From a virus: a DNA stretch of 56,087 nt. Position 1 is the first letter of the stretch, and each line of letters begins with the position of its first letter. The position numbers and the translations under genes are program-made. The stretch spans positions 1 to 56,087 of IMG/VR virus record IMGVR_UViG_3300036859_001061, one strand, 5' to 3'. A model generated the notes under the pieces. It worked only from the letters and a program-made list of their open reading frames with translations. It did no database searches and was not told the DNA's origin. Positions 33,612 through 40,723 of this stretch are shown here, piece by piece.

Positions 33612-33729
33612 GGCGGTGCCCACAAGTGGGCGGATCCCCGACACTTACCCCGCGTCCCGCGAGCGCCTCCGGGACGTACGGTCCCGGCGCCCACCCGCGC
33701 TTGAGCCTGGCGGTGGCTCACAACTCGCA
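33612..33729 (-). promoter_or_regulatory. Leader between effector and CRISPR array
   Basis: 118 bp with no credible gene. Contains two inverted repeats: GCCCAC AA GTGGGC at 33618-33631, touching the last repeat, and CCGGGAC...GTCCCGG at 33669-33687 (7-bp arms, 5-nt loop). Neither is followed by a T tract, so they are not plain terminators. They could shape the 5' part of the pre-crRNA or act as the leader. No sigma70 promoter is obvious, hence co-transcription with the effector is the simplest assumption. Confidence 0.5.
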
Positions 33730-34983
33730 TCATGCTGATACCTCTCGACTTCCCTCCACCGCGAGCGATCCCGGCGGATCTGGCGGGATCTGACCGCTCG
33801 CGTACACCCACGCCAACCCGTGATTTTCGCAGGTCGTCTGCAGCCGCATCCGGAGCGCCTGCCAGGGGAACGGCGCACAGAACGTGTCCGTGCTGTCGTC
33901 GTACGTGACGGCCTCCACGCGCTCGCGCTGCGCGAGACGCACGACGTCCGCCGCGATCTGCGCGAGCCAGGTCCTGAGCTGGTCACGGCTGCGATCGGCC
34001 ATGCGCGCGAGCTTGACCCGCATCCCGGCCGCCTCCGAGGCGCGGAAGCGCCGCGAGACGCCCAGGTCCGCCGCCAGTCGCTCGCGGCGGACCGTGTAGC
34101 CACGGATGGCGCGACGGACCTGATCGCCAGAGATCGTCCCCACGATCCCGCGACCAGCGACCCGCAACACCAGCAGATCCGAGGCGCCAGTCTCCACCAC
34201 CAATCGGCAGCCGGGCGTGACGGACGCGGCCGTCTCGCGAGGGAACCACCCCACGAGCTTCAGCATCGGCTTGACGTCCCGATCCCCGCTCCGATGGTCG
34301 CCCGGCCGTCGCGTGACCCGCAGCAGCGCGCCCGCCCCGATCGCCCAGGACGACGTCTGGAGATGCCGCGCACGGGCCCGCTGGCCGTGGCCCACATAGA
34401 CCCGCAGCCGCCACCAGCGATCCCCCAGCCGCACCCGCACCACCGTGATCCCGTCGGCCGTCGTCGGCTCCAGCGCGAGGCCTTGATCATGGAGCGGCGC
34501 CGGCACCGGATACCGATACGTCGCCAGACTGCGCGCCCGCGTCCAGATCAGCTCGTACCGCTGCGCGCGATAGGTCTGCTCGACCTGCCGGATCAGCGAG
34601 GTCACATTGATCGGCGCCAGCGCGGGAAACAGGGCGCGGATCTCTGGGTAGAGATACACCTTCGGCATCGGTCCCAGCTTCCCATCCGTGGGGCCACGCC
34701 GCACGTCGCGCGCGTAGAGCTCCGTCGCGATCCAGTTGGCACACCGCGTCGTCTCCGCCCACGCGTCACGCAGCGCCGCGCCGAACTCCGGCCACGTCGC
34801 ATCCAGCGGGCGGGTGATCGCGAGCGTGACGGCGCGGCGTACATACTGCCGATCGAGACAATCACCGCACGTCGGATCAGGCGTGCGCTTCCACCCGATC
34901 GGGAGCCGCGTCTCGGCCTTCACCGCCTGGGTCCGTCCGCATCCACACAAGACCGTGCGTGCCAGGTCCTCGGCGTTACCCAC
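33730..34983 (-). CDS. Compact TnpB/Cas12-lineage effector, probably nuclease-dead
   Basis: 417 aa; GTG start overlapping the upstream TAA by 8 bp. Residues 13-42 hold a zinc knuckle (CGC...CGDC), 47-150 a helical REC-like part (FGAALRDAWAETTRCANW), 170-250 a beta-rich WED-like part (WWRLRVYVGHG; KPMLKLVGWFPRE). From ~258 the RuvC order of TnpB is recognisable: RLVVETGASDLLVLRVAGR for GVDVGIKDFAIV, then KLARMADRSRDQLRTWLAQIA...RVEAVTYDDS, then FPWQALRMRLQTTCENHGLAW. The first catalytic Asp is Glu264, the second acidic position is Tyr361/Asp362, and the protein ends before the zinc ribbon and the D-x-N-A-A motif. Homology is by eye. Confidence 0.8.
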   Translation of the reverse strand: MGNAEDLARTVLCGCGRTQAVKAETRLPIGWKRTPDPTCGDCLDRQYVRRAVTLAITRPLDATWPEFGAALRDAWAETTRCANWIATELYARDVRRGPTDGKLGPMPKVYLYPEIRALFPALAPINVTSLIRQVEQTYRAQRYELIWTRARSLATYRYPVPAPLHDQGLALEPTTADGITVVRVRLGDRWWRLRVYVGHGQRARARHLQTSSWAIGAGALLRVTRRPGDHRSGDRDVKPMLKLVGWFPRETAASVTPGCRLVVETGASDLLVLRVAGRGIVGTISGDQVRRAIRGYTVRRERLAADLGVSRRFRASEAAGMRVKLARMADRSRDQLRTWLAQIAADVVRLAQRERVEAVTYDDSTDTFCAPFPWQALRMRLQTTCENHGLAWVYASGQIPPDPPGSLAVEGSREVSA

Positions 34984-35182
34984 GGCCCCTCGCTTCCCAG
35001 GCCTTGTAGACGCGCTCGTACTCCGGACCTGGCGCCTGCCCGTCGAGCGCATAGACCCGGATGAACGTCCAGAGCGCGATCCGGTGCGGAATGTGCCAGG
35101 CGATGAACATCGGAAACCCCTCATCGCGGAACCACTGCCACCAGGCGCGGGGGCCCCACCCGCGCGTCCATAGCCTCCACAT
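34976..35182 (-). CDS. Small Trp-rich protein upstream of effector
   Basis: 68 aa from ATG with a GGGAG box 5 bases upstream; an in-frame GTG at 35188 would overlap the previous stop. WRLWTRGWGPRAWWQWFRDEG then FPMFIAWHIPHRIALWTFIRVYALDGQAPGPEYERVYKAWEARG: amphipathic, many Trp and aromatic residues. Similar short Trp-rich phage proteins exist, but no function is known. Overlaps the effector start, so both are translated together; it may be an effector partner. Confidence 0.5.
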   Translation of the reverse strand: MWRLWTRGWGPRAWWQWFRDEGFPMFIAWHIPHRIALWTFIRVYALDGQAPGPEYERVYKAWEARGRG

Positions 35183-35184
35183 GG

Positions 35185-35484
35185 TCACTCCCCCTTTTTT
35201 AAAGACTCGCCGCTCGGTCTGGTCAACACCCCCGCCGCGCCGCGCTTGAAGTCCTCAGCCGCCGGGCAGCTTTTCCAATGCGCGTCCTCCGCGGAGAAGA
35301 ATGCGATAACCCGGTTCGTCTCGGGGTCCAGCGCCGACTTCCGCGGCACGGCACCGGCGTTCATCGGCATCTTCTTCCCGCGCCGGGTCTCGTACCAGTC
35401 GATCGCCGCCCCGCACCCCCGGCAGCGGCCGCCGACCGAGCGCGAGTCCTCGTAGAGTCGAATGAGCGTCCCGTCCCAACTCAC
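35185..35484 (-). CDS. Small zinc-finger phage protein (spacer target)
   Basis: 99 aa, GTG start in a GTGA overlap. GGRCRGCGAAIDWYETRRGKKMPMNAGAVP and the distal HWKSCP form a CxxC...H...C zinc site typical of a widespread small phage protein family (C..C...I.W..T..GK.MP.....). It lies in the operon ParB-like > HTH > this gene > small protein > effector > array. Codons 62-73 are an exact match to the first spacer of the array (35267-35301). Confidence 0.7.
   Translation of the reverse strand: MSWDGTLIRLYEDSRSVGGRCRGCGAAIDWYETRRGKKMPMNAGAVPRKSALDPETNRVIAFFSAEDAHWKSCPAAEDFKRGAAGVLTRPSGESLKKGE
35267..35301 (+). other. Protospacer of CRISPR spacer 6 (35/35)
   Basis: Plus-strand 35 nt identical to the reverse complement of the spacer at 33541-33575; it begins CAGCTTTTCCAATGCGCGTC. 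With leftward transcription the crRNA would equal this strand and pair with the gene's coding strand. The four bases 5' of it (CGGG) are also the last four bases of the repeat in that orientation, so identity continues for 39 nt. Confidence 0.93.
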
Positions 35485-35720
35485 GATTGCCCTCCTGGTG
35501 TCTCGTCGCGCCGCAGGTACTGGTAGACCGTCGCCGGCGCCGCGAGGAGCCCCAGCTTGCCGCCGAGCATTCGCCCGATCGCGCGTTTGCCGAGCAGGGC
35601 CTGCGAGACGAGCGCCGCGCTGCAGCCCACTTGCCGCGCGAAGGCCTCCGCGGACCCGGCGGCGTCGATCGCCCGCACGAGCAGCTCGCGGGCGTCGGCC
35701 TCCGTGAGCCAGGTGGTCAT
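35481..35720 (-). CDS. Cro/XRE-like helix-turn-helix regulator
   Basis: 79 aa. SAEAFARQVGCSAALVSQALLGKRAIG is a helix-turn-helix of the phage Cro/lambda-repressor type (A..FA...G.S...VS..L.GKR...), with a short C-terminal segment ATVYQYLRRDE. Overlaps both neighbours by 4 bp. Probably regulates its operon or an origin-linked promoter. Confidence 0.7.
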   Translation of the reverse strand: MTTWLTEADARELLVRAIDAAGSAEAFARQVGCSAALVSQALLGKRAIGRMLGGKLGLLAAPATVYQYLRRDETPGGQS

Positions 35721-37312
35721 CGCTTCTTCCCGGCCTTCGCCTTCGCCGCGGGCTTCGACTCCGCGGCGGCCGGCGCCGGCGGCGCGTGCGTCGCGAGGAT
35801 CGCGGCCAGGCCGATGTCGAGCCCGAATCGCTTCAGCCGGCCAGGCACCTCACGCCGGCCCCAGTACTCGTTGTCGACGCCGCGCAGCGCCTGGCCCAGC
35901 GCCAGGACGCGGAGGGTTTCGTCGGCGTTCTTCGGCGGCCGGTTCAGTAGCCGCTGACTGTCCGCCTTCGCGTCGCGGGCCTCGGCGAGCGCCAGCTTGA
36001 TCAGCGTCGGCACCGGGGCGGCCTTCACCTGCGCGAGGATGGCGGCCTCGATCTCGGGGACCGCCTTCTTCCACTGGCGGCGCTCCTCGGCGTCCTGCTT
36101 CTCCTTCGCTTTCAGCTCCGCCTCCGTACGCGCGACCGCATTCGCCTCGTTGCGCGCGGCCTGCTTCCCCTTGCCGGACGCGCGGAGATTGGCGCTGTGC
36201 TCCTTCTGCTTGACGACCGCGGCGAAGTGGACGCGACAGCGATCGCGCGCGACGCAAACCCGCAGCGTGTCGCCCTGGCCGGGGCCCGCGACGACGACGC
36301 CGAGCACGGAGTGTTCGCAGGTCTTCGACTTCGCCTGCCCGTCGGCGCGCTCCCACGACTGCGACCCGTAGGTGCGTTCCTCGGCGCGCGCGTCGTCGGC
36401 GACGCGGTATTCGTGCGTGATCGCGATGACCTTCCGGCCGCGGCCCGGCTGCCCCGCGGCGGCGTCGACCTGGGCGGCCGTGGCCTCGAAGACGAGCGGC
36501 TGCGCCGTCGCCGCGTGCGCGACGTCGAACCGGACATGTCGCTGAATCCAGCCGTCGAACTCCCGGATCGAGACCGGTTTGACGTCGTCGTACTTGCCCG
36601 CTCTCTTTTCCTCGTCGGCGGTGAGAAAGTTGCGGCTGTGATCGGATGCCCACAGTCCGCCGACCGCGCCGACGCGCCCCACGCTCGAGTCTGGATCGAT
36701 CGCCCGCTCCTGGTCTGCCGGCTTCAGCCGCGACAGCAAGATCGCGTGCCCCACCGTGAACCGGTTCGCCTCCAGCAGCCGCTTCGCCTCCGGAATCAGG
36801 TCGTTCAGCTTCAGGCGGTCCCACACGTAGCCGACTGACATCCCGATCCGGGTCGCGATGGTCTCGGCGCTGTGCTTCGTCGGATTGCTGTCGATCAGGC
36901 GCCGGTAGCCGACGGCCTCTTCGAGCGGCGTCAGATCCTTGCGGTGGATGTTCTCCTCGAGCTGCGTCTCGAGGACCTGGGCGTCGGTGTAGGCACGGAC
37001 GATCGCCGGCACCTGGACCAGGCCCGCGAGCTTCGACGCGCGGTACCGGCATTCGCCGGCGACGATCTCGAAGAGCTTCGGGTGCTGCGCGGCCTTCTCG
37101 GGGTGCCGCCCGATCGCGCGGAGGCCGTCGAGCGGCCGCACGACGATCGGCTGGATGAGCCCCTTCTCCCGGATGCTGCCGGCGAGCTCGGCGAGGTACG
37201 CGTCGTCGAAGTGTGTGCGCGGGTTCGTCTTCGACGGGACGATGACCGCGGTCGGAAGGTGCTGGAAGGGCGCCTCGGTCTCCGCCGGCGGCGCCGCGGC
37301 TGCTGTCGTCAT
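35717..37312 (-). CDS. ParB/Srx-domain protein (partition or regulator)
   Basis: 531 aa. N-terminal VIVPSKTNPRTHFDDAYLAELAGSIREKGLIQPIVVRPL...FEIVAGECRYRASKLAGLVQVPAIVR is the ParB N-terminal nucleotide-binding fold (with GECRYRA for GERRxRA), followed by LEENIHRKDLTPLEEAVGYRRLI...SVGYVWDRLKLNDLIPEAKRLLEANRFTVGHAILLSRL, the KorB-type HTH. The C-terminal 250 residues are charged and helical. Phage ParB-like proteins can act in partition or transcription. No parA is visible. Confidence 0.8.
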   Translation of the reverse strand: MTTAAAAPPAETEAPFQHLPTAVIVPSKTNPRTHFDDAYLAELAGSIREKGLIQPIVVRPLDGLRAIGRHPEKAAQHPKLFEIVAGECRYRASKLAGLVQVPAIVRAYTDAQVLETQLEENIHRKDLTPLEEAVGYRRLIDSNPTKHSAETIATRIGMSVGYVWDRLKLNDLIPEAKRLLEANRFTVGHAILLSRLKPADQERAIDPDSSVGRVGAVGGLWASDHSRNFLTADEEKRAGKYDDVKPVSIREFDGWIQRHVRFDVAHAATAQPLVFEATAAQVDAAAGQPGRGRKVIAITHEYRVADDARAEERTYGSQSWERADGQAKSKTCEHSVLGVVVAGPGQGDTLRVCVARDRCRVHFAAVVKQKEHSANLRASGKGKQAARNEANAVARTEAELKAKEKQDAEERRQWKKAVPEIEAAILAQVKAAPVPTLIKLALAEARDAKADSQRLLNRPPKNADETLRVLALGQALRGVDNEYWGRREVPGRLKRFGLDIGLAAILATHAPPAPAAAESKPAAKAKAGKKR

Positions 37313-37355
37313 GCTGCTGTCGCTTTCTGCCGGCGTCCGCCGGCGTCACACGGGT

Positions 37356-38546
37356 CTAGAAGTCGGCCTTCAGCGCCAGGTCGGTGGGGACCCCTTCGGC
37401 GTCGACCGTGGGGGTCTGCCCTTTCTTCCCCTTGGCCTTGCCCTTCGCCGGGTAGTGGTGGTCGGGGCCGGCCTTCTTCGGCTTGCCCTTGCAATCGGTC
37501 CCGACGAGCGTGCCGATCTCGTAGTAGTTCGCGTCGTCCCCGCCCGCGATGAGCACGACGTCGCACTGCGTGCACGCCTGGTCCGCGCTATCACGGCCAG
37601 GGCCGGCGACGTGTCCCCTGCCGAGGACCGATGGCCGCTCGGGGACCGCTACCTCGACGACGTCGATCCCGGACGCCTGCTCATCCCGGTCCGTGACGAC
37701 CGCTTCTGCCCAGGTCATCACGGCGTTGCGCTCGTCCGGAGTCCACGCGCGGACGGTGTCGAGCGTGACGCTGATCTGCACGTCGTCGAGCGCGTCGACC
37801 GTTGGCTGCAACTGCTCGAGCTCGAGGGCCTCGAACACCTCGTCGAGATGCGCGGTGCTATCGCGCGGTGTCGTCGGCAGACCCTCGCGGCACACGATGC
37901 ACGTCTCGCCGGGATGCTGCTCCTCCCACACACAGAGCACGAGGTTGGTCCCCTGCGGATGCTCGGCGTCGGCCGCGGTGCGCCGGGCGATCTCGTGCAG
38001 GCGATCTTGCTCGCGCTCCTGGAGCGTTTCGATCAACACGCTCAGCTCGGCGTGCCCCTCGTCGAGCGCACCCTTCGCCTTCTTCCGGCGCTCGTCGGCG
38101 TCGTTGAACTTCGCCTCCAGAATCGCGACGGTCTTCTGCTTCTCGAAGATCTCGTGCAGCGCGCCCTCGTAATTGAACGGCGGCGCGGGGAACGGGAGCC
38201 GCGGCGTCTCGGCGACCTGCGCGGCGACCTGGGTGATGGCGTCCTCGGCCGACTGCCGTTCGTCCGCGATCACGAGCTCGCCGTGCCCATTCGGACAGAG
38301 CGGCCGCCCGTACTCCCCGATGCCGAGCGCCTGGTCGCTATCGACGAGCGTGAAGCCCGCGCGCGAGGGCAGCATCCGGAAGTGCACGCCGAAGTCGCAC
38401 GTCTGGCAGCGGCCCATGTGCATGACGGGATCCGGCGAGGGGGTCGAAATCACCGCCTCGCTATCAGGCGTATCAGACCCATTAGCCCTATCAGCCCTAT
38501 CAGGGGTCTCACGGTCGACCACGGTGTCCGCCGCATCAGTCGTCAT
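37356..38546 (-). CDS. Zinc-finger/coiled-coil phage protein
   Basis: 396 aa from MTTDAADTVVDRETPD. N-terminal low-complexity Asp/Thr region (encoded by a short TATCAG repeat near 38466-38512), then CQTCDFGVHFRMLP...LCPNGHGELV zinc finger, a long coiled coil (EIFEKQKTVAILEAKFNDADERRKKAKGALDEGHAELS), CIVCREG and CTQCDVVLI further Cys pairs, and a KGKPKKAGPDHHYPAKGKAKGKKGQ basic stretch. Suggests nucleic-acid binding. No assigned function. Confidence 0.5.
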   Translation of the reverse strand: MTTDAADTVVDRETPDRADRANGSDTPDSEAVISTPSPDPVMHMGRCQTCDFGVHFRMLPSRAGFTLVDSDQALGIGEYGRPLCPNGHGELVIADERQSAEDAITQVAAQVAETPRLPFPAPPFNYEGALHEIFEKQKTVAILEAKFNDADERRKKAKGALDEGHAELSVLIETLQEREQDRLHEIARRTAADAEHPQGTNLVLCVWEEQHPGETCIVCREGLPTTPRDSTAHLDEVFEALELEQLQPTVDALDDVQISVTLDTVRAWTPDERNAVMTWAEAVVTDRDEQASGIDVVEVAVPERPSVLGRGHVAGPGRDSADQACTQCDVVLIAGGDDANYYEIGTLVGTDCKGKPKKAGPDHHYPAKGKAKGKKGQTPTVDAEGVPTDLALKADF

Positions 38547-38770
38547 GCTTCCTCCAGTATCGCGCCCAGGCCGAGCGCGATCTCTACCGCACCAGGGGCG
38601 AGCGAGACCATCTCGCTGTCGCCCGGATCGAGCAGCCGTCGCGCTTCCTGGCGCGTCGCCAGTCGCAGAAAATCCACGTAGGTCCCGTGCATCGCGTCGG
38701 CGTTCGTGATCCGCACCTCGCGCGGCTCGACGAGGTCCAGATGCACCGTGCAGCGGCCGCGGAACATCAT
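38543..38770 (-). CDS. Small phage protein, unknown
   Basis: 75 aa. ATG at 38770 preferred over TTG at 38779. FRGRCTVHLDLVEPREVRITNADAMHGTYVDFLRLATRQEARRLLDPGDSEMV: beta then helical, ending VEIALGLGAILEE. Overlaps the downstream gene by 4 bp. No known motif. Confidence 0.45.
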   Translation of the reverse strand: MMFRGRCTVHLDLVEPREVRITNADAMHGTYVDFLRLATRQEARRLLDPGDSEMVSLAPGAVEIALGLGAILEEA

Positions 38771-38806
38771 GCGATCCAATCTCCATAGGCGATCCGGGTG
38801 TCTGGC

Positions 38807-39031
38807 CTACCCACGACGGTGCGGCTCCAGATTGCGCGCCGAATACGCCTCGACCGCGGGTCCGTGGATGTGTGCCGCTCCGCACGGGCACCTCAGGAGT
38901 CGCCACTCGCCCGAGGGGTGAGACTTCCAAACCTCATCCGTCGGTTCCCCGTGCACCGCGTGCGCTGCGCGCCAAGCCTCCGTGGTCATCGTTCGCAGCT
39001 CGAGCTGTCGGCCGAAGTCACATCCGCTCAT
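38807..39031 (-). CDS. Small zinc-finger phage protein
   Basis: 74 aa from MSGCDFGRQLELRTM. C-terminal WKSHPSGEWRLLRCPCGAAHIHGPAVEAY contains a CPCGAAH zinc half-site. Start overlaps the upstream stop (ATGA). Probably a small nucleic-acid- or protein-binding accessory protein in the replication operon. Confidence 0.5.
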   Translation of the reverse strand: MSGCDFGRQLELRTMTTEAWRAAHAVHGEPTDEVWKSHPSGEWRLLRCPCGAAHIHGPAVEAYSARNLEPHRRG

Positions 39032-39249
39032 GCGCGCACCGCTTTCCTGGTCCGGTAGTACGCGAACGAATGCGTCGACGGCTGCGCAATATGGTCCCAA
39101 ATCTCCCCGCTCGAGGGCGTCGAGCTGCCGCCGCACGCATCACACAGCGGCACCTCTGGACCGACGCGCCGAACCCGTCGCGGTGGATCGCGAAATTGCC
39201 TTCGGCGTCCCTCCCGCAGAATGCGCACTTCTCCGCAGGTTGTGCTCAT
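39028..39249 (-). CDS. Small Cys-rich phage protein
   Basis: 73 aa: TTCGEVRILREGRRRQFRDPPRRVRRVGPEVPLCDACGGSSTPSSGEIWDHIAQPSTHSFAYYRTRK. One Cys near the N-terminus and CDACGG in the middle suggest a zinc ribbon. Overlaps both neighbours by 4 bp. Confidence 0.5.
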   Translation of the reverse strand: MSTTCGEVRILREGRRRQFRDPPRRVRRVGPEVPLCDACGGSSTPSSGEIWDHIAQPSTHSFAYYRTRKAVRA

Positions 39250-39476
39250 GCGCCCCTCCGGAAGCCGAGCCGCCGCTGAAAGTCCGCGATCTGTCGGCGG
39301 CCCTCCGCGCGGAACTGGTCGCGCTGCAGATCGCGCGCCTCCCGTTCCGAGAGCGGCATCGACGCCCAGCCGTGCCGGATGTCGGCGATCACCTCGGCGC
39401 CGGCGAGCAGCGCGCCGACGGCGACGACGAACGCGATCGCCAGAAACTCCGGCGGGATGTCAGCCCAGAAGTGCAC
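39246..39476 (-). CDS. Small membrane protein
   Basis: 76 aa, GTG start. One transmembrane helix (FLAIAFVVAVGALLAGAEVIADI) followed by a charged amphipathic tail (EREARDLQRDQFRAEGRRQIADFQRRLG). Overlaps RusA by 17 bp. A small early phage membrane protein; function unknown. Confidence 0.5.
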   Translation of the reverse strand: MHFWADIPPEFLAIAFVVAVGALLAGAEVIADIRHGWASMPLSEREARDLQRDQFRAEGRRQIADFQRRLGFRRGA

Positions 39477-40005
39477 GCGGCTCCTCCGGTGCGGCGTCCC
39501 GCACGCAAATCTCTACGCGCGGGAACTCGCCCGCCGCGCAGTACCGTTTCCGGGCGACGACGTCGGTGACCTGCGCGTCGTCGTTCCACACCACTCGGCT
39601 GAGCGCATCTTTGACAACGCGAAGGCATTTATCGGTGTCAGGGCGCGTGATGTGGGGCACCGGCACGCCGGCGTACTTGCGAATCAGGAACTTCTTCGGT
39701 CGCGGCAGGTAGAACGTCACCGCGAGCGCGACGGCGCCGGCGAAATGCAGGCCGCGGTGTTCCGCGCGTCCGAGCTCCAGCGCCGCGCAGTTGGCGATCG
39801 TCGTCTGCCAGCTCTTCGCCTTCGGGTTGTCGTTCGTGACGATCGCGCGCGGCTTCCCGCCGCCTTTCGGGGTGATGACGAACGAGCGCGCTGAGCCTTT
39901 CGTCTGCGCGAGGCCGACGACGACGAATCGCAGCTCACGTGGGAGCGTGTGCCAGGTGACGAGTGGGCGCGACGGTGCCGCGCGATCGAACAAATCAGTC
40001 GTCAT
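39460..40005 (-). CDS. RusA-like Holliday-junction resolvase
   Basis: 181 aa from MTTDLFDRAAP. Conserved RusA layout: N-terminal FVVVGLAQTKGSARSFV, then VPHITRPDTDKCLRVVKDALSRVVWNDDAQVTDVVARKRY with metal-binding Asp residues (RPD.DK....D.L.....DDAQV). Resolves recombination or replication intermediates, consistent with the recombination genes upstream in the operon. Confidence 0.85.
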   Translation of the reverse strand: MTTDLFDRAAPSRPLVTWHTLPRELRFVVVGLAQTKGSARSFVITPKGGGKPRAIVTNDNPKAKSWQTTIANCAALELGRAEHRGLHFAGAVALAVTFYLPRPKKFLIRKYAGVPVPHITRPDTDKCLRVVKDALSRVVWNDDAQVTDVVARKRYCAAGEFPRVEICVRDAAPEEPRALLG

Positions 40006-40723
40006 CGCGCCCCCGGAACGGCAGCCGCTGATCGGCGCACTGGATGTAGGCGATCGTCGCCCGCCCCGCGATCCGCGATGGCAGCCGGTCGTCGCCCAGG
40101 AACTCCCCGAGCGTCTGCGGCCGGTTGGGATCGTGGGCCTTGAATTTCGGGTCACGTCCCAGGCCGAGGTTCGACGTCCAGATCGTGCGCAGCCCGCGAT
40201 CGCTGCGCTCCTCGTACACGGTGTAGAGCGTCCGGTTGCTGTAATCGGACGCCTTCTCGACGCCGAGGTCGTCGAGCACCAGCAGCCCGACCGAGAACAG
40301 CCGGTCACAGAACCGGCGTTCCTCTGCGCGGTCCTCGGCCGACTTGTCGCTGCCGAACATCAGCTGTAGGTCGAGCAACAGCTTCGGCACGCGGATAAAA
40401 AGCCCGCTGCCGCGGCTGGCCAGGTAGTACTCGTTCAGGACCGTACACCCCAGGCGCGACTTGCCCGAGCCGATCGGGCCGGCGAGGAAGAGATCGCCCG
40501 TGTCGGCCGCTAGGAGCGTCTTCGCCGAGGCGAGCGCCGTCTTATTGCCGGGCATCGGGCGATAGTTCCCGAGGCGCGCGTCGCGGAACTCGAGCGGCAC
40601 GCCGTCGGCGTACGGTTGGCGCTTCGCCTTGACACAGTCGCAGGGCACGACGCCGCGCTGGCCCTCAACCTGGCGCCAGTGGGTGCCGTCGCAGAGGGCG
40701 CAGACGGCGTCAGTCGTCGGCAT
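39995..40723 (-). CDS. DnaC-like AAA+ helicase loader
   Basis: 242 aa. N-terminal zinc knuckle (CALCDGTHWRQ...CDCVKAKR), Walker A GPIGSGKS (~residues 80-88), Walker B VGLLVLDDLG, then TIWTSNLGLG sensor-like segment. Matches phage helicase loaders (DnaC/lambda P-type). Acts with the downstream-encoded initiator at the origin. Overlaps the initiator gene by 14 bp. Confidence 0.8.
   Translation of the reverse strand: MPTTDAVCALCDGTHWRQVEGQRGVVPCDCVKAKRQPYADGVPLEFRDARLGNYRPMPGNKTALASAKTLLAADTGDLFLAGPIGSGKSRLGCTVLNEYYLASRGSGLFIRVPKLLLDLQLMFGSDKSAEDRAEERRFCDRLFSVGLLVLDDLGVEKASDYSNRTLYTVYEERSDRGLRTIWTSNLGLGRDPKFKAHDPNRPQTLGEFLGDDRLPSRIAGRATIAYIQCADQRLPFRGRDDD

Noticed and set aside
33669-33687. Rho-independent terminator between effector and array
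   Set aside because: A stable hairpin but no following T run in the direction of transcription.
33102-33811. Several 60-120 codon open frames across the CRISPR array and leader
   Set aside because: They translate the repeat units themselves (EVINS.../SDQFDA-like peptides) and have no ribosome sites; shadows of the array.
33730-34983. Effector gene as a complete IS605/IS607 transposon TnpB
   Set aside because: No TnpA, no right-end/omega RNA signature with guide, and the third RuvC Asp and zinc ribbon are absent. The array replaces a transposon end.
38466-38512. TATCAG-type short repeats as a regulatory array
   Set aside because: Short imperfect repeat within the N-terminal low-complexity part of a coding gene; no promoter association.
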